In this document: one piece after another, positions 47,199 through 55,227 of the stretch | How positions within the stretch are numbered: position 1 is the first letter of the stretch | Layout of the letters: each line of letters starts with the position of its first letter | Origin: an uncultured Elusimicrobia bacterium | Lineage (GTDB): Bacteria > Elusimicrobiota > Elusimicrobia > Elusimicrobiales > UBA9959 | DNA length: 64,000 nucleotides | NCBI GenBank assembly: GCA_903879915.1 | Contig: CAIRNJ010000101.1 | Coordinates: 1-64,000, forward strand | Reading direction: 5' to 3' | Program-made: the position numbers and the translations under genes | Notes under the pieces: model-generated | Databases searched by the model: none | What the model was told of the DNA's origin: nothing | Seen by the model: only the letters and a program-made list of their open reading frames with translations

Positions 47199-50111
47199 AT
47201 GCCAGGACTGGGCCGGGATTACGACGAACTTCTCAGCGAGACCGAACTGGATTCGGCCAAGATGGTGCTGCGCCTTACCTCCGAGCTCCGGGAGAAGGAC
47301 CTGGAGCTGACGGAACTGCGCACGCGCAGCTTCGAGGAGATACAGAAGAACAACAAGGCCCGGGAAGAGGAGTTCGAGGCGCTGGTGCGGACGCAGGACG
47401 AGCGCATCAAAAAGCGCGAGCAGGAGCTGGCCCGGATGCTGGTGGAGAAGGAATCCGGCCTGTGGCAGAAATACCAGGTGATGCTGGAAGAGGCCCTGAG
47501 CCGCCAGCGCGCCGACTCCGAGGCCGAGCGCGCGCTGAGGACCGCCGACCTAAAAAAGAAAGAGGCCGCCCTGGACGCCCAGAAAAAGAACCTGCGCCAC
47601 GAGATGGAGACCCTTTTCAAGCAATGGGAGACGGAGCGGGAGTCGGATTTCAAGGCGGAGCGCGAAGCTTTCGCGGAGAAACTGAAACTGGGCCGCGAAA
47701 CCGCCCAGAAAGAGGCGGCCGAGCAGAGCCGCCAGCTGGAAGACCTGTGGCGCGAAAAAATGAGCCAGCAGGAGGCGGATTTCAGGAACCGCGAAGCGCT
47801 GGAGGCCGAGAAGATACGCAGCCAGATGCGCCGCGAGCGCGTGGACGAGCTGAAAGCGCTCAACGACCGCCTCAACGCCGAATTCGCCCAGCGCGAGAAA
47901 GCGCAGTACGAGCATTACGCCGGCTGGCTGGAAGAGAACAAGAAGACCATCGAGGAAAAGGCCGCCCGCCGCGCGGAGATCCTGGAAAAGGAATACCGCG
48001 ACCGCTTCGCCCGGCTGGAAGAAGCGCTGGGAAAGGCCCGCCAGGAGACGGCGGCCAGGGAAGCCGCCTGGGCGGAAAAGCACGAGGAATTAAAACGGAT
48101 CTACGCCGGCAAGGAAGCCGCCCTGGAAACGACGGCGCGCGACCTGCAGGCGCAGAACCTGGAGCAGGAAAAGTACCTTTCCCAGAGGCAGGAGGCGCTG
48201 GCCCGCGAGGCCAAGAACGACGCTCTGCGCCTTAAAGAGGCACTTAAGAAAAAAGAAGCGGACCTGGAAGCCGAGTTCGCCGGGCGGGCGGCGGATTTCG
48301 AAGCCGAGGCGGCGCGGCGCTCCAAGGCCCTGGACGAGCGCGAGACCCATTCGGCCGCCGAACGCGCCGAGCTGGCGGCCCTGCGCGCCCAGATAGGCGA
48401 CCTGCTGGCTGAAAAAGAAGGCGAGCTTAGACAGGCCTTCGAGGAAAGGCAGTCCCTGCTGCGGCAGTCGCTGGAGGAATCCCTTAAGATAAAAGAGGCC
48501 GGCCTGGCCAAGAAGCAGGAGGACCTGGAACGCCAGTACTCGGCCCTGGCCGAGCAGAAGGACGCGGCGCTGACCCGCATCAACGCGCTGCAGGTAGAGA
48601 ATTCGCGCCTCAAGGACGCCCTGGTCTCCCGCGATTCCCAGGCGCGGGCGTTCATAGAGGCCGAGCGCATCAGCCTGGAACAGGAGCGCAAGCGCCTGGA
48701 AGGCGAGCTCCGGGAAAAGATAGACCAGCTGAAAGCGGAGCTGGGTGAGCGCGAGCAGGCGATCCGCGCCGACTGCGACGACAAGCTGCGGGCCGGGCAG
48801 GAACGCCAGGCGGCGCAGCTTAAGATCCGGGAAACGGCGCTGGAGGACGAGCGCATGGCGCTGAACCGCCACGCCGCGGAACTGGAGACCGGCTTCCTGG
48901 AGGCGCTGAAAAAGCGCGAGGCCGAGGTCACGGACAATTTCCGCCGCAACGCCGAGATAATGCGCGCCCAGGCCGAGGCCGCGCGCCAGGTCTGGAAAGA
49001 AGAAAAGGACGCCATGACGGCCCAGGCGGAGCAGGAAGCGCAGCGCATAAGCGCGGCGGCGCTGGAAGCGGCCGCAAGGCGCGAGAACGAGCTGAAAGCC
49101 TTCTACGAGAACCGGGAAAGGGAAACGCACGCCCGCTACGTGCAGGCCATGGCCGCCGAGCAGAAACACCTTACGGAGAATTTCGAGATCAGGGAGCGCG
49201 ACCTGCGCGACCAGGTGCGCGAGCTGGAGGAAAAGACGGCCAGGGCGGCCGAAGGCGCCGCGGCCGCGCGCTCGGAAACCGAGGCGCTGAAGACGGAGCT
49301 GGAACGCCTCGCCCGCGCGCTGGAGACCGGCGCCGGCGAGAAGCAGGCCCTCATCCAGGAAAATCTTACCAAGGCGCGCGACCTGCGCCAGACGCTGGAA
49401 ACGGAATTCCTGGAGAAGCTCACGACCATAGAGCAGAACTACCTGGCGCAGCTCTCCGAGCTCGCCAAACGTTCCGACGCCGCCGCGAAGACGGAGCGCG
49501 AGGGCTATTTCCAGAAGATGCAGTTCATGAACGACGACTTCAACGCGCGGCTGGCGGCGCAGGCCAAGAGCCTGGAAGAAACTTTCATGGAGCGCGAGCG
49601 CAAGCTGTCCGCCTCCATGGAGGAGGCTTTCAGGCTCAAGGGGGCCGCGCTGGTGGCGCGGCAGGAACAGCTCGAAAGCAGCTACCAGGCCATGCTCTCC
49701 GGCAAATCCGGTGAGATAGACATGGACAGGGCGCTGGCCGAGACCGTGTCCAGGATGAAGAACGATCTGGAGGCCAAGAACCGCCAGCTGGGCGAGACCA
49801 TCTCGGACTACAACCGGCGCATCGAGGAGCTGGAGACCAAACTGCGCGCCGAGCACGAGGCCCGCAAGAAGGACCTGGAGGACAACCACCGGATACGGGC
49901 TTCCCAGCTGGAGGCCGAAAGGACCAAGCTGCGCGGCCTGCTGGAGCAGGAACAGCAGCTGGTAGGCGACCTGCAGAAGCGCGAGACCGCGCTGCAGGAC
50001 AGCTACGCCGCCCGCGAGGCCGACCTGGCGCGCCGGTTCAAGGAAACGCGCGAGCGGCTGGAGGCGGACTACCAGGAGCGGCTGGCCGAGCTGAAAAGGA
50101 AAGGCGGCTGA
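47199..50111 (+). CDS. Giant cytoplasmic coiled-coil protein 2
   Basis: The protein has 970 residues and begins six bases after the stop of coiled-coil protein 1 with no clear SD, implying coupled translation. A short N-terminal segment (MPGLGRDYDELLSETELDSA) precedes an almost unbroken charged coiled coil with heptads such as ELTELRTRSFEEIQKNNKA. It also lacks a signal peptide, membrane helix and nucleotide-binding site. The two proteins have the same length, composition and layout, so they may be tandem paralogues or obligate partners forming a heteropolymer. The function is unknown; a cytoskeletal or spacing role is inference. Confidence 0.8.
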   Translation: MPGLGRDYDELLSETELDSAKMVLRLTSELREKDLELTELRTRSFEEIQKNNKAREEEFEALVRTQDERIKKREQELARMLVEKESGLWQKYQVMLEEALSRQRADSEAERALRTADLKKKEAALDAQKKNLRHEMETLFKQWETERESDFKAEREAFAEKLKLGRETAQKEAAEQSRQLEDLWREKMSQQEADFRNREALEAEKIRSQMRRERVDELKALNDRLNAEFAQREKAQYEHYAGWLEENKKTIEEKAARRAEILEKEYRDRFARLEEALGKARQETAAREAAWAEKHEELKRIYAGKEAALETTARDLQAQNLEQEKYLSQRQEALAREAKNDALRLKEALKKKEADLEAEFAGRAADFEAEAARRSKALDERETHSAAERAELAALRAQIGDLLAEKEGELRQAFEERQSLLRQSLEESLKIKEAGLAKKQEDLERQYSALAEQKDAALTRINALQVENSRLKDALVSRDSQARAFIEAERISLEQERKRLEGELREKIDQLKAELGEREQAIRADCDDKLRAGQERQAAQLKIRETALEDERMALNRHAAELETGFLEALKKREAEVTDNFRRNAEIMRAQAEAARQVWKEEKDAMTAQAEQEAQRISAAALEAAARRENELKAFYENRERETHARYVQAMAAEQKHLTENFEIRERDLRDQVRELEEKTARAAEGAAAARSETEALKTELERLARALETGAGEKQALIQENLTKARDLRQTLETEFLEKLTTIEQNYLAQLSELAKRSDAAAKTEREGYFQKMQFMNDDFNARLAAQAKSLEETFMERERKLSASMEEAFRLKGAALVARQEQLESSYQAMLSGKSGEIDMDRALAETVSRMKNDLEAKNRQLGETISDYNRRIEELETKLRAEHEARKKDLEDNHRIRASQLEAERTKLRGLLEQEQQLVGDLQKRETALQDSYAAREADLARRFKETRERLEADYQERLAELKRKGG

Positions 50112-50165
50112 CCGCGGGCGCCCGCCCGGGCGAGGCCGTTCATATCAGCGGCCGGGATAATTTAT

Positions 50166-50171
50166 TATAAT
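50166..50171 (+). promoter_or_regulatory. -10 element of a probably leaderless promoter
   Basis: TATAAT ends six bases before the ATG at 50178 of the arginine decarboxylase gene, with no SD. The spacing equals that at rpmB. Confidence 0.5.
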
Positions 50172-50177
50172 TAGTCC

Positions 50178-50729
50178 ATGTCATCATTCCCCGTCCCCAA
50201 AGAAGTGTTCCTTACCAAAGGTCTAGGGCGCCACAAAGAAAAACTCGCGAGTTTCGAGGAAGCGCTCAGAGACGCCAGGATCGCCAAGTACAATCTTGTG
50301 CACGTCTCCAGCATTTTTCCCCCCCACTGCAAGGTGATCCCGAGGCAGAAGGGCATCGAGAAGCTCACGCCCGGCCAGATACTGCACTGCGTGCTGAGCC
50401 GCAACGCCATCTGCGAGAACCACCGTCTTATAGCGGCCTCGGTGGGCCTGGCCATACCCAAGGACCGCGCCCATTACGGCTACATCTCCGAGCACCACAC
50501 CTTCGGCGAGACCGACGAGAAGACGGGGGATTACTCCGAAGACCTGTCGGCGCTGATGCTCTCCACCATCCAGGGCATCGAGTTCGGCGGGGAAACCACC
50601 TGGGACCAGAAGGAAGAGATCTGGAAGCTCAGCGGCAAGATAGTAAAGACCACCAACATCACGCAGTCCGGCATAGGCATGGAAGGCGTCTGGACCACGG
50701 TGGTCTCGGCCGCGGTCTTCCTGTTCTGA
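50178..50729 (+). CDS. pdaD: Pyruvoyl-dependent arginine decarboxylase
   Basis: The protein has 183 residues. The self-cleavage site is in YNLVHVSSIFPP, where cutting between Ser44 and Ser45 gives the pyruvoyl cofactor on the larger chain. ILHCVLSRNAICENHRLIAASVG and AHYGYISEHHTFGE complete the PvlArgDC pattern of archaeal and chlamydial enzymes. It converts arginine to agmatine plus CO2. The agmatinase gene follows after 49 bp, so the pair makes putrescine. It lies downstream of the coiled-coil genes but has its own close TATAAT. Confidence 0.92.
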   Translation: MSSFPVPKEVFLTKGLGRHKEKLASFEEALRDARIAKYNLVHVSSIFPPHCKVIPRQKGIEKLTPGQILHCVLSRNAICENHRLIAASVGLAIPKDRAHYGYISEHHTFGETDEKTGDYSEDLSALMLSTIQGIEFGGETTWDQKEEIWKLSGKIVKTTNITQSGIGMEGVWTTVVSAAVFLF

Positions 50730-50778
50730 CCGGGCCGGGACACGTCACTTTCACCGTTGCGAATTACACGGAGCGATC

Positions 50779-51639
50779 ATGTTATTTAAACCAGCGAAAC
50801 AGCAGTTCGTCGCCCGCAAGACCATAGCTTTTGACGACGCGGCCTTCGTAGTGGTGCCTGTGCCGTACGAAAAGACCACCTCCTACGGCAAAGGCACCAG
50901 GAACGGCCCGGCGGCCGTGCAGGCCGCCTCCTACCAGCTGGAACTGTGGGACGAGGAAACCAAGGCGGAGACCTGGAAAAAAGGCATTTTCACCGCCGCC
51001 CCGGTGAATTGCGCGCTGCCGGAGAATAAGTTTTTCCCCCTGCTCGAGAGCACTGTCGAGGGGCTGCTGGGCTCCACCAGGGCCCTGCCTTTCTTCATCG
51101 GCGGCGAGCACAGCATCACGCAGGCCCTGCTGCCGCCTTTCATCCGGCGCTACAAGAACCTTTCCATCCTGCACTTCGACGCGCACGCGGACCTCCGCCC
51201 GTCGTACGAGGGCTCTGCGCACAGCCACGCTTCGGCCGTTTACCCGGCTTCCCGCACCAACCGCCTGGTGCAGATAGGCATACGCAGCGTGGGCTCCGAC
51301 GAGCGGCAGTACCACAACGCGGGCAACGTCGTCACGCACCTGATGCACGAGAGCCTTGATCTGAAGAAGCTCGAGCGCGCCATCCTGCGCGAGCTGACGG
51401 ACACCGTCTACCTGAGCATCGACGTGGACGGCTTCGACCCGGCGGTGATGCCGGGCACGGGCACGCCGCAGCCGGGCGGCTTCCTGTGGTACGAGGCTAT
51501 GAGGCTTTTCAAAGCGGTCTGCGCCGCGAAGAAGGTGGTGGGCGTGGACGTGGTGGAGGTCAGCCCCGTAAAAGGCTCCAACATCACCGAGCTGGCCGCG
51601 GCCAAACTTATCTACCGCCTGATGGGCTATTTAAGCTGA
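50779..51639 (+). CDS. speB: Agmatinase
   Basis: A 286-residue ureohydrolase. The Mn-binding motifs are GGEHSIT, FDAHADL and SIDVDGFDP, with VDVVEVSP near the end. It hydrolyses agmatine to putrescine and urea, taking the product of the upstream arginine decarboxylase. GGAGCG precedes the ATG. The homospermidine synthase gene that would use putrescine lies 7 kb away on the other strand. Confidence 0.92.
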   Translation: MLFKPAKQQFVARKTIAFDDAAFVVVPVPYEKTTSYGKGTRNGPAAVQAASYQLELWDEETKAETWKKGIFTAAPVNCALPENKFFPLLESTVEGLLGSTRALPFFIGGEHSITQALLPPFIRRYKNLSILHFDAHADLRPSYEGSAHSHASAVYPASRTNRLVQIGIRSVGSDERQYHNAGNVVTHLMHESLDLKKLERAILRELTDTVYLSIDVDGFDPAVMPGTGTPQPGGFLWYEAMRLFKAVCAAKKVVGVDVVEVSPVKGSNITELAAAKLIYRLMGYLS

Positions 51640-51665
51640 CCCGGCCGCGCTGCGCCGGAAAAAGG

Positions 51666-51691
51666 ACCGCGGGACCTCCCGCGGTTTTTTT
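51666..51691 (+). terminator. Rho-independent terminator after speB
   Basis: ACCGCGGG and CCCGCGGT pair around ACCT and are followed by seven T. It lies 27 bp after speB, and the next gene converges from the minus strand. Confidence 0.9.
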
Positions 51692-51697
51692 ATCGCG

Positions 51698-51943
51698 TCA
51701 CCAGGTATCTTCAAGGTCCGCAGGGCGGTATTCATGGTCCCGGGTATGCCAGGCACCGCCCAGGCCGCCCGCCTTGCGGCGAAGCCCCAGGAAGTCGCCG
51801 TGCGTTATACGGTAAAAGAACGCGACCGGGGTCAGAAGGCCGTAGAAGATGACCGTCAGGATGACCGCTGAATTGACGGCGCCCAGCACGGACGCGAATT
51901 TCAGCCAGAGAGCGGCGGTCTTCTTGAATAATTTTTTTCCCAT
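51698..51943 (-). CDS. SxtJ-like small membrane protein
   Basis: The protein has 81 residues. It has one or two hydrophobic segments (VNSAVILTVIFYGLLTPVAFFYRI) followed by a short polar tail ending HEYRPADLEDTW. It resembles the small SxtJ family that travels with NodU-type carbamoyltransferases. The order here, carbamoyltransferase then DUF5989 then SxtJ, supports that. Its role is unknown. It starts six bases after the DUF5989 stop, so it is coupled to it. Confidence 0.7.
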   Translation of the reverse strand: MGKKLFKKTAALWLKFASVLGAVNSAVILTVIFYGLLTPVAFFYRITHGDFLGLRRKAGGLGGAWHTRDHEYRPADLEDTW

Positions 51944-51949
51944 TTTCCG

Positions 51950-52093
51950 TTAAAAGAACGCGTAGACGAACGGGGCGATGGCCGACCCCGAAACGTACAC
52001 TATCAAAGAACCGAAAGCCAGCAGCGCCAGCACTACCGGCAGCAGCCACCATTTCTTTCTTTCTTTCAGGAACCGCCACAGGTCGTTGAGCAT
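51950..52093 (-). CDS. DUF5989-like 47-residue membrane protein
   Basis: A short frame encodes 47 residues: a cytoplasmic start with FLKERKKWWLLP, a single hydrophobic helix (VVLALLAFGSLIVYV) and SGSAIAPFVYAFF at the end. This is the pattern of the DUF5989 family seen next to carbamoyltransferases and SxtJ in polysaccharide or secondary-metabolite clusters. It starts three bases after the carbamoyltransferase stop. It is likely a partner or chaperone of that enzyme at the membrane, by inference from context. Confidence 0.72.
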   Translation of the reverse strand: MLNDLWRFLKERKKWWLLPVVLALLAFGSLIVYVSGSAIAPFVYAFF

Positions 52094-52096
52094 AGT

Positions 52097-53962
52097 TTAC
52101 TCCGCCTTTCCGCCGGACCGGTCCGCCGCCTCTTTCCAGGCGGGCTGCAGCTTCTTGTCAAAGATCTGCCCGCCCATCACCAGGTAGTCCATTCCCGTCC
52201 GCATAAAACATTCATACGCGTCTTCGGGGGTCAGCACTATCGGCTCGCCCCGGACGTTAAAGCTGGTATTAAGGAGCACGCCGCACCCCGTTCTTCTCCG
52301 GAACGCGTCCAGCAGCTGCCAGTACTCCGGGCTGGTCTCCCTGTCCACCGTCTGGACCCTGGCCGAATAATCCACGTGGGTCACCGCGGGGATGTCCGAC
52401 CTGGCAAAGACGAGCTTCTCCCTTACCGGCCAGGAATTATAGCCGGGAGGCGCGGCGTTCCTCCTGCCGGCCGCCACCCCGGCCGTGAGCAGCATGTAAG
52501 GGGACGGGACGGGCAGGTCGAAATACTCGCGCGCGCGCTCCAGCATTACGGACGGGGCGAAAGGGCGGAACCCTTCCCGGAACTTGATCTTCAGGTTGAG
52601 CTTTTGCTGCATCCGGCCGTCGCGGGCGTCGGCCAGGATGCTGCGGCCGCCCAGCGCCCTCGGCCCCCATTCCATCCGGCCCTCGAACCAGCCTACCACG
52701 CAGCCGGCGGTCAGAAGTTCCGCGGCGCGCTCGCAGAGCGCGCCGAACGGCGCGCAGGGAACGCCGACAGCGCCGTATTTCAGCGCGGCCCGCGTAATTT
52801 CTTCGTCGGAAAAGCCGGGCCCGAGGCGGGCGCCGCGCATGCTGTCGGCGGCGCCGCCGGAGTTCCGGGGCCGGCCGAAATAGATGTGATGCGCGCTCAG
52901 CGCGGCGCCCAGCGCGCCGCCGGCGTCGCCGGCGGCCGGCTGTATCCACAGGCCCTTGAAAAGCCCGCTGCGCAGCAGTCTGCCGTTAGCCACGCAGTTG
53001 AGCGCCACCCCGCCGGCCAGGCACAGGTTCTGCGCCCCCGTCAGCTTCTTCGCGGTGCGCGCCATGGCTTCCACGATCTCTTCGGTCACCTGCTGGACGG
53101 CCAGCGCCAGGTCGCAGTGCTCGGGCCGCAATTCTTCGCCGGGCCGGCGGGCCGGGAAGCCGAAAAGGGCGCGCCATTTTTCCTCGCGCACCATTTTCCG
53201 GCCGGTCGCGTAATCGAAGTAAGCCAGGTCCAGCCAGAGGGAGCCGTCGTCATGAACGGCGGCCAGGCGGCTTTTTATAGTTTCCCGGTACCGTCCCGTC
53301 CGGGCCGACCCCGGGTCGCCGTAGGGCGCCAGGCCCATAAGCTTGTATTCCCCTGAATTCACCTTGAAGCCGAGATACCAGGTGAAAGCCGAATAGAGCA
53401 GGCCCAGCGAATGCGGGAAACGCAGTTCGCGCAGCATGGTGATCCGGCCGCCCCGGCCGTGCGAGATGGAAGCGGTGGCCCACTCCCCCACGCCGTCGAT
53501 GGTAAGAATAGCGGCCTCGCCGAAGGGGGACGGGTAGAACGCGCTGGCCGCGTGGGAAAGGTGGTGTTCGGTGAACAGCAGCTTCACCTTCGCCGCGCCG
53601 CCGCCGAGCTTGGCCAGCTCGTCGCGCAGGACCTTGCGCAGCATGAGCTTTTCCTTGAGCCACGCGGGCATGGCCGCCAGGAAAGTCCCGAGGCCGCGCG
53701 GGGCGAAGGCGTAATAGGTTTCAAGGATGCGCTCGAACTTCAGCAGCGGCTTATCGTAAAAGACCACGGCGTCCAGCTCCCCGGCGGAAACCCCGGCCGC
53801 CTGAAGGCAATAACGCGCCGCGTTGGCCGGGAAAGAGGCGTCGTGCTTCCTGCGGGTGAACCGCTCTTCCTGCGCGGCCGCGATTATCTCGCCGTCGCGG
53901 AGTATGGCCGCGGCGGAGTCGTGATAAAAGGCTGAAACGCCCAGAATTATTCTTTTTTTCAT
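52097..53962 (-). CDS. NodU/CmcH/TobZ family O-carbamoyltransferase
   Basis: The protein has 621 residues from the ATG that overlaps the SGNH gene stop (ATGA). The N-terminal Kae1-like domain shows ILGVSAFYHDSAAAIL, EERFTRRKHD, HHLSHAASAFYPS and LTIDGVGEW. NLCLAGGVALNCVANGRLL and EWGPRALGGRSILADAR follow, then the C-terminal YrdC-like domain with LLNTSFNVRGEPIV. These enzymes carbamoylate hydroxyl groups of sugars or natural products through a carbamoyl-adenylate made from carbamoyl phosphate and ATP. With the SGNH protein it probably modifies an extracellular glycan. Upstream in-frame starts lie inside the previous gene. Confidence 0.92.
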   Translation of the reverse strand: MKKRIILGVSAFYHDSAAAILRDGEIIAAAQEERFTRRKHDASFPANAARYCLQAAGVSAGELDAVVFYDKPLLKFERILETYYAFAPRGLGTFLAAMPAWLKEKLMLRKVLRDELAKLGGGAAKVKLLFTEHHLSHAASAFYPSPFGEAAILTIDGVGEWATASISHGRGGRITMLRELRFPHSLGLLYSAFTWYLGFKVNSGEYKLMGLAPYGDPGSARTGRYRETIKSRLAAVHDDGSLWLDLAYFDYATGRKMVREEKWRALFGFPARRPGEELRPEHCDLALAVQQVTEEIVEAMARTAKKLTGAQNLCLAGGVALNCVANGRLLRSGLFKGLWIQPAAGDAGGALGAALSAHHIYFGRPRNSGGAADSMRGARLGPGFSDEEITRAALKYGAVGVPCAPFGALCERAAELLTAGCVVGWFEGRMEWGPRALGGRSILADARDGRMQQKLNLKIKFREGFRPFAPSVMLERAREYFDLPVPSPYMLLTAGVAAGRRNAAPPGYNSWPVREKLVFARSDIPAVTHVDYSARVQTVDRETSPEYWQLLDAFRRRTGCGVLLNTSFNVRGEPIVLTPEDAYECFMRTGMDYLVMGGQIFDKKLQPAWKEAADRSGGKAE

Positions 53963-55113
53963 CGGTTGCCGGCCGTCCCGGGGCCGGCCCTGTTGCCCGC
54001 CGTGATCGCCGCACGTATTTCCTTGCGGAACAGCTCCCCCAGGAACGTGCTGTCCTTGAAATGGCACTGGTCCGAGAACAGTTCATACCCGGGGATGCCG
54101 CCGGGGGCCTGCCCGGCCAGGACGGCGTCCACGTCGAGCAGCGGCACCCTGTACCTGCCGGCTATCTCCCGGACGATGCCGTTGGAGGTTTCGTTCGCGC
54201 CCAGCGGCGTGGTTTCCATATCCAGCGCCCGGTCGAGCAGCCGCAAAGCCTCTTCAGGTTTCCCTTCGCGCAGCAGGTCCAGCCCCTTTTTATGCAGCTC
54301 TACGGCCGCCGCCGGGCCGGCGGGCGCGGAGAGCCTGTTATACCCCACCGTCGCGAGTTCCACCGGGACCTTCCCGGCCGCGGCTTTTTTAACCATCGCC
54401 GCCAGATATTCCCGGTACAGCGCATAAACCCCGGCGCGGTCAGTGTCCGGGCCTTTATGCGTGGAGAAATACCGCATAAAGCCGGGGCCGCGCTTTTTGC
54501 GCATCCGCATCAGCCGCATGCCGGTCTTATACACGGCCAGCTCGCCAAGCTGGCAGACCCGGGAAGGGCGCAGCAGCGCCCGGAGTTCCCGCTGCAGCGG
54601 GGTGGCCCGCAGCACGTCGGTGACGAGCCTGATATCCACGAATTCATTATGGCCGGAATAGATCAGCACCAGGTCCGGGGAATAACCGAGGACCTCGTCG
54701 AAGACGGGGAGCAGCCGCGCCGTTCCGAACGAGTTGCCCCCCAGGTTGACCACCCTCACCCGCCTGCCGGCGTCGCCATAGGAATTCTCCATCTGGCCGT
54801 ATAAATTGTAAATGCTGGACCCGCCCAGGATAAAGACCCGGAACTCGCCGGCGGGTTTCAGCGCGGGGAAGCTCTGCTCGTGGAACCAGCCGTTGTATTC
54901 CGGCCGGAGGGAGAGCTCCGGGCCTTTTTTCACGAACAGGCCGCCGGTCCCGCCGTTGCAGGCGCCCAGCACCAGGCACGGAGGAGGAGGAGGCCGGAAC
55001 TCAGGCGCGCTAAACCCGAACCCGGCCAGCCGCAGCGCGCCTTCCAGGCCCAGCAGCAACAGGACCAGGGTTAAAAGCGAATACAGTACAAGTTTCGATT
55101 CCGTACTAATCAT
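53959..55113 (-). CDS. Membrane-anchored SGNH/GDSL-like hydrolase
   Basis: The protein has 384 residues. An N-terminal helix (LVLYSLLTLVLLLLGLEGAL) anchors it. The SGNH blocks are FILGGSSIYN (nucleophile serine), NLGGNSFG, LIYSGHNEFVD and, near the end, FSDQCHFKDSTF, where the D and H complete the triad. A TPR-like insert (HKKGLDLLREGKPEEALRLLDRAL) precedes the last block. Such proteins often acylate or deacylate polysaccharides. It is first in a four-gene run with the carbamoyltransferase, DUF5989 and SxtJ genes. Confidence 0.8.
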   Translation of the reverse strand: MISTESKLVLYSLLTLVLLLLGLEGALRLAGFGFSAPEFRPPPPPCLVLGACNGGTGGLFVKKGPELSLRPEYNGWFHEQSFPALKPAGEFRVFILGGSSIYNLYGQMENSYGDAGRRVRVVNLGGNSFGTARLLPVFDEVLGYSPDLVLIYSGHNEFVDIRLVTDVLRATPLQRELRALLRPSRVCQLGELAVYKTGMRLMRMRKKRGPGFMRYFSTHKGPDTDRAGVYALYREYLAAMVKKAAAGKVPVELATVGYNRLSAPAGPAAAVELHKKGLDLLREGKPEEALRLLDRALDMETTPLGANETSNGIVREIAGRYRVPLLDVDAVLAGQAPGGIPGYELFSDQCHFKDSTFLGELFRKEIRAAITAGNRAGPGTAGNR

Positions 55114-55227
55114 AGGGGCCTGACCGCATCCTCGCAGCGGTCCCTGTTATTTTATGTAATTTCTACCGCTATAGGTCAGTTGGCCAGGCGGCGTGCGCTT
55201 TTAATTGATCTTTTTCTCCGGGGAGGA

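Noticed and set aside
44253-49889. Long minus-strand frames opposite the two coiled-coil genes
   Set aside because: They consist of Leu/Phe/Gln- or Ser-rich reverse-complement sequence of the Glu/Lys-rich coiled coils and have no SD.
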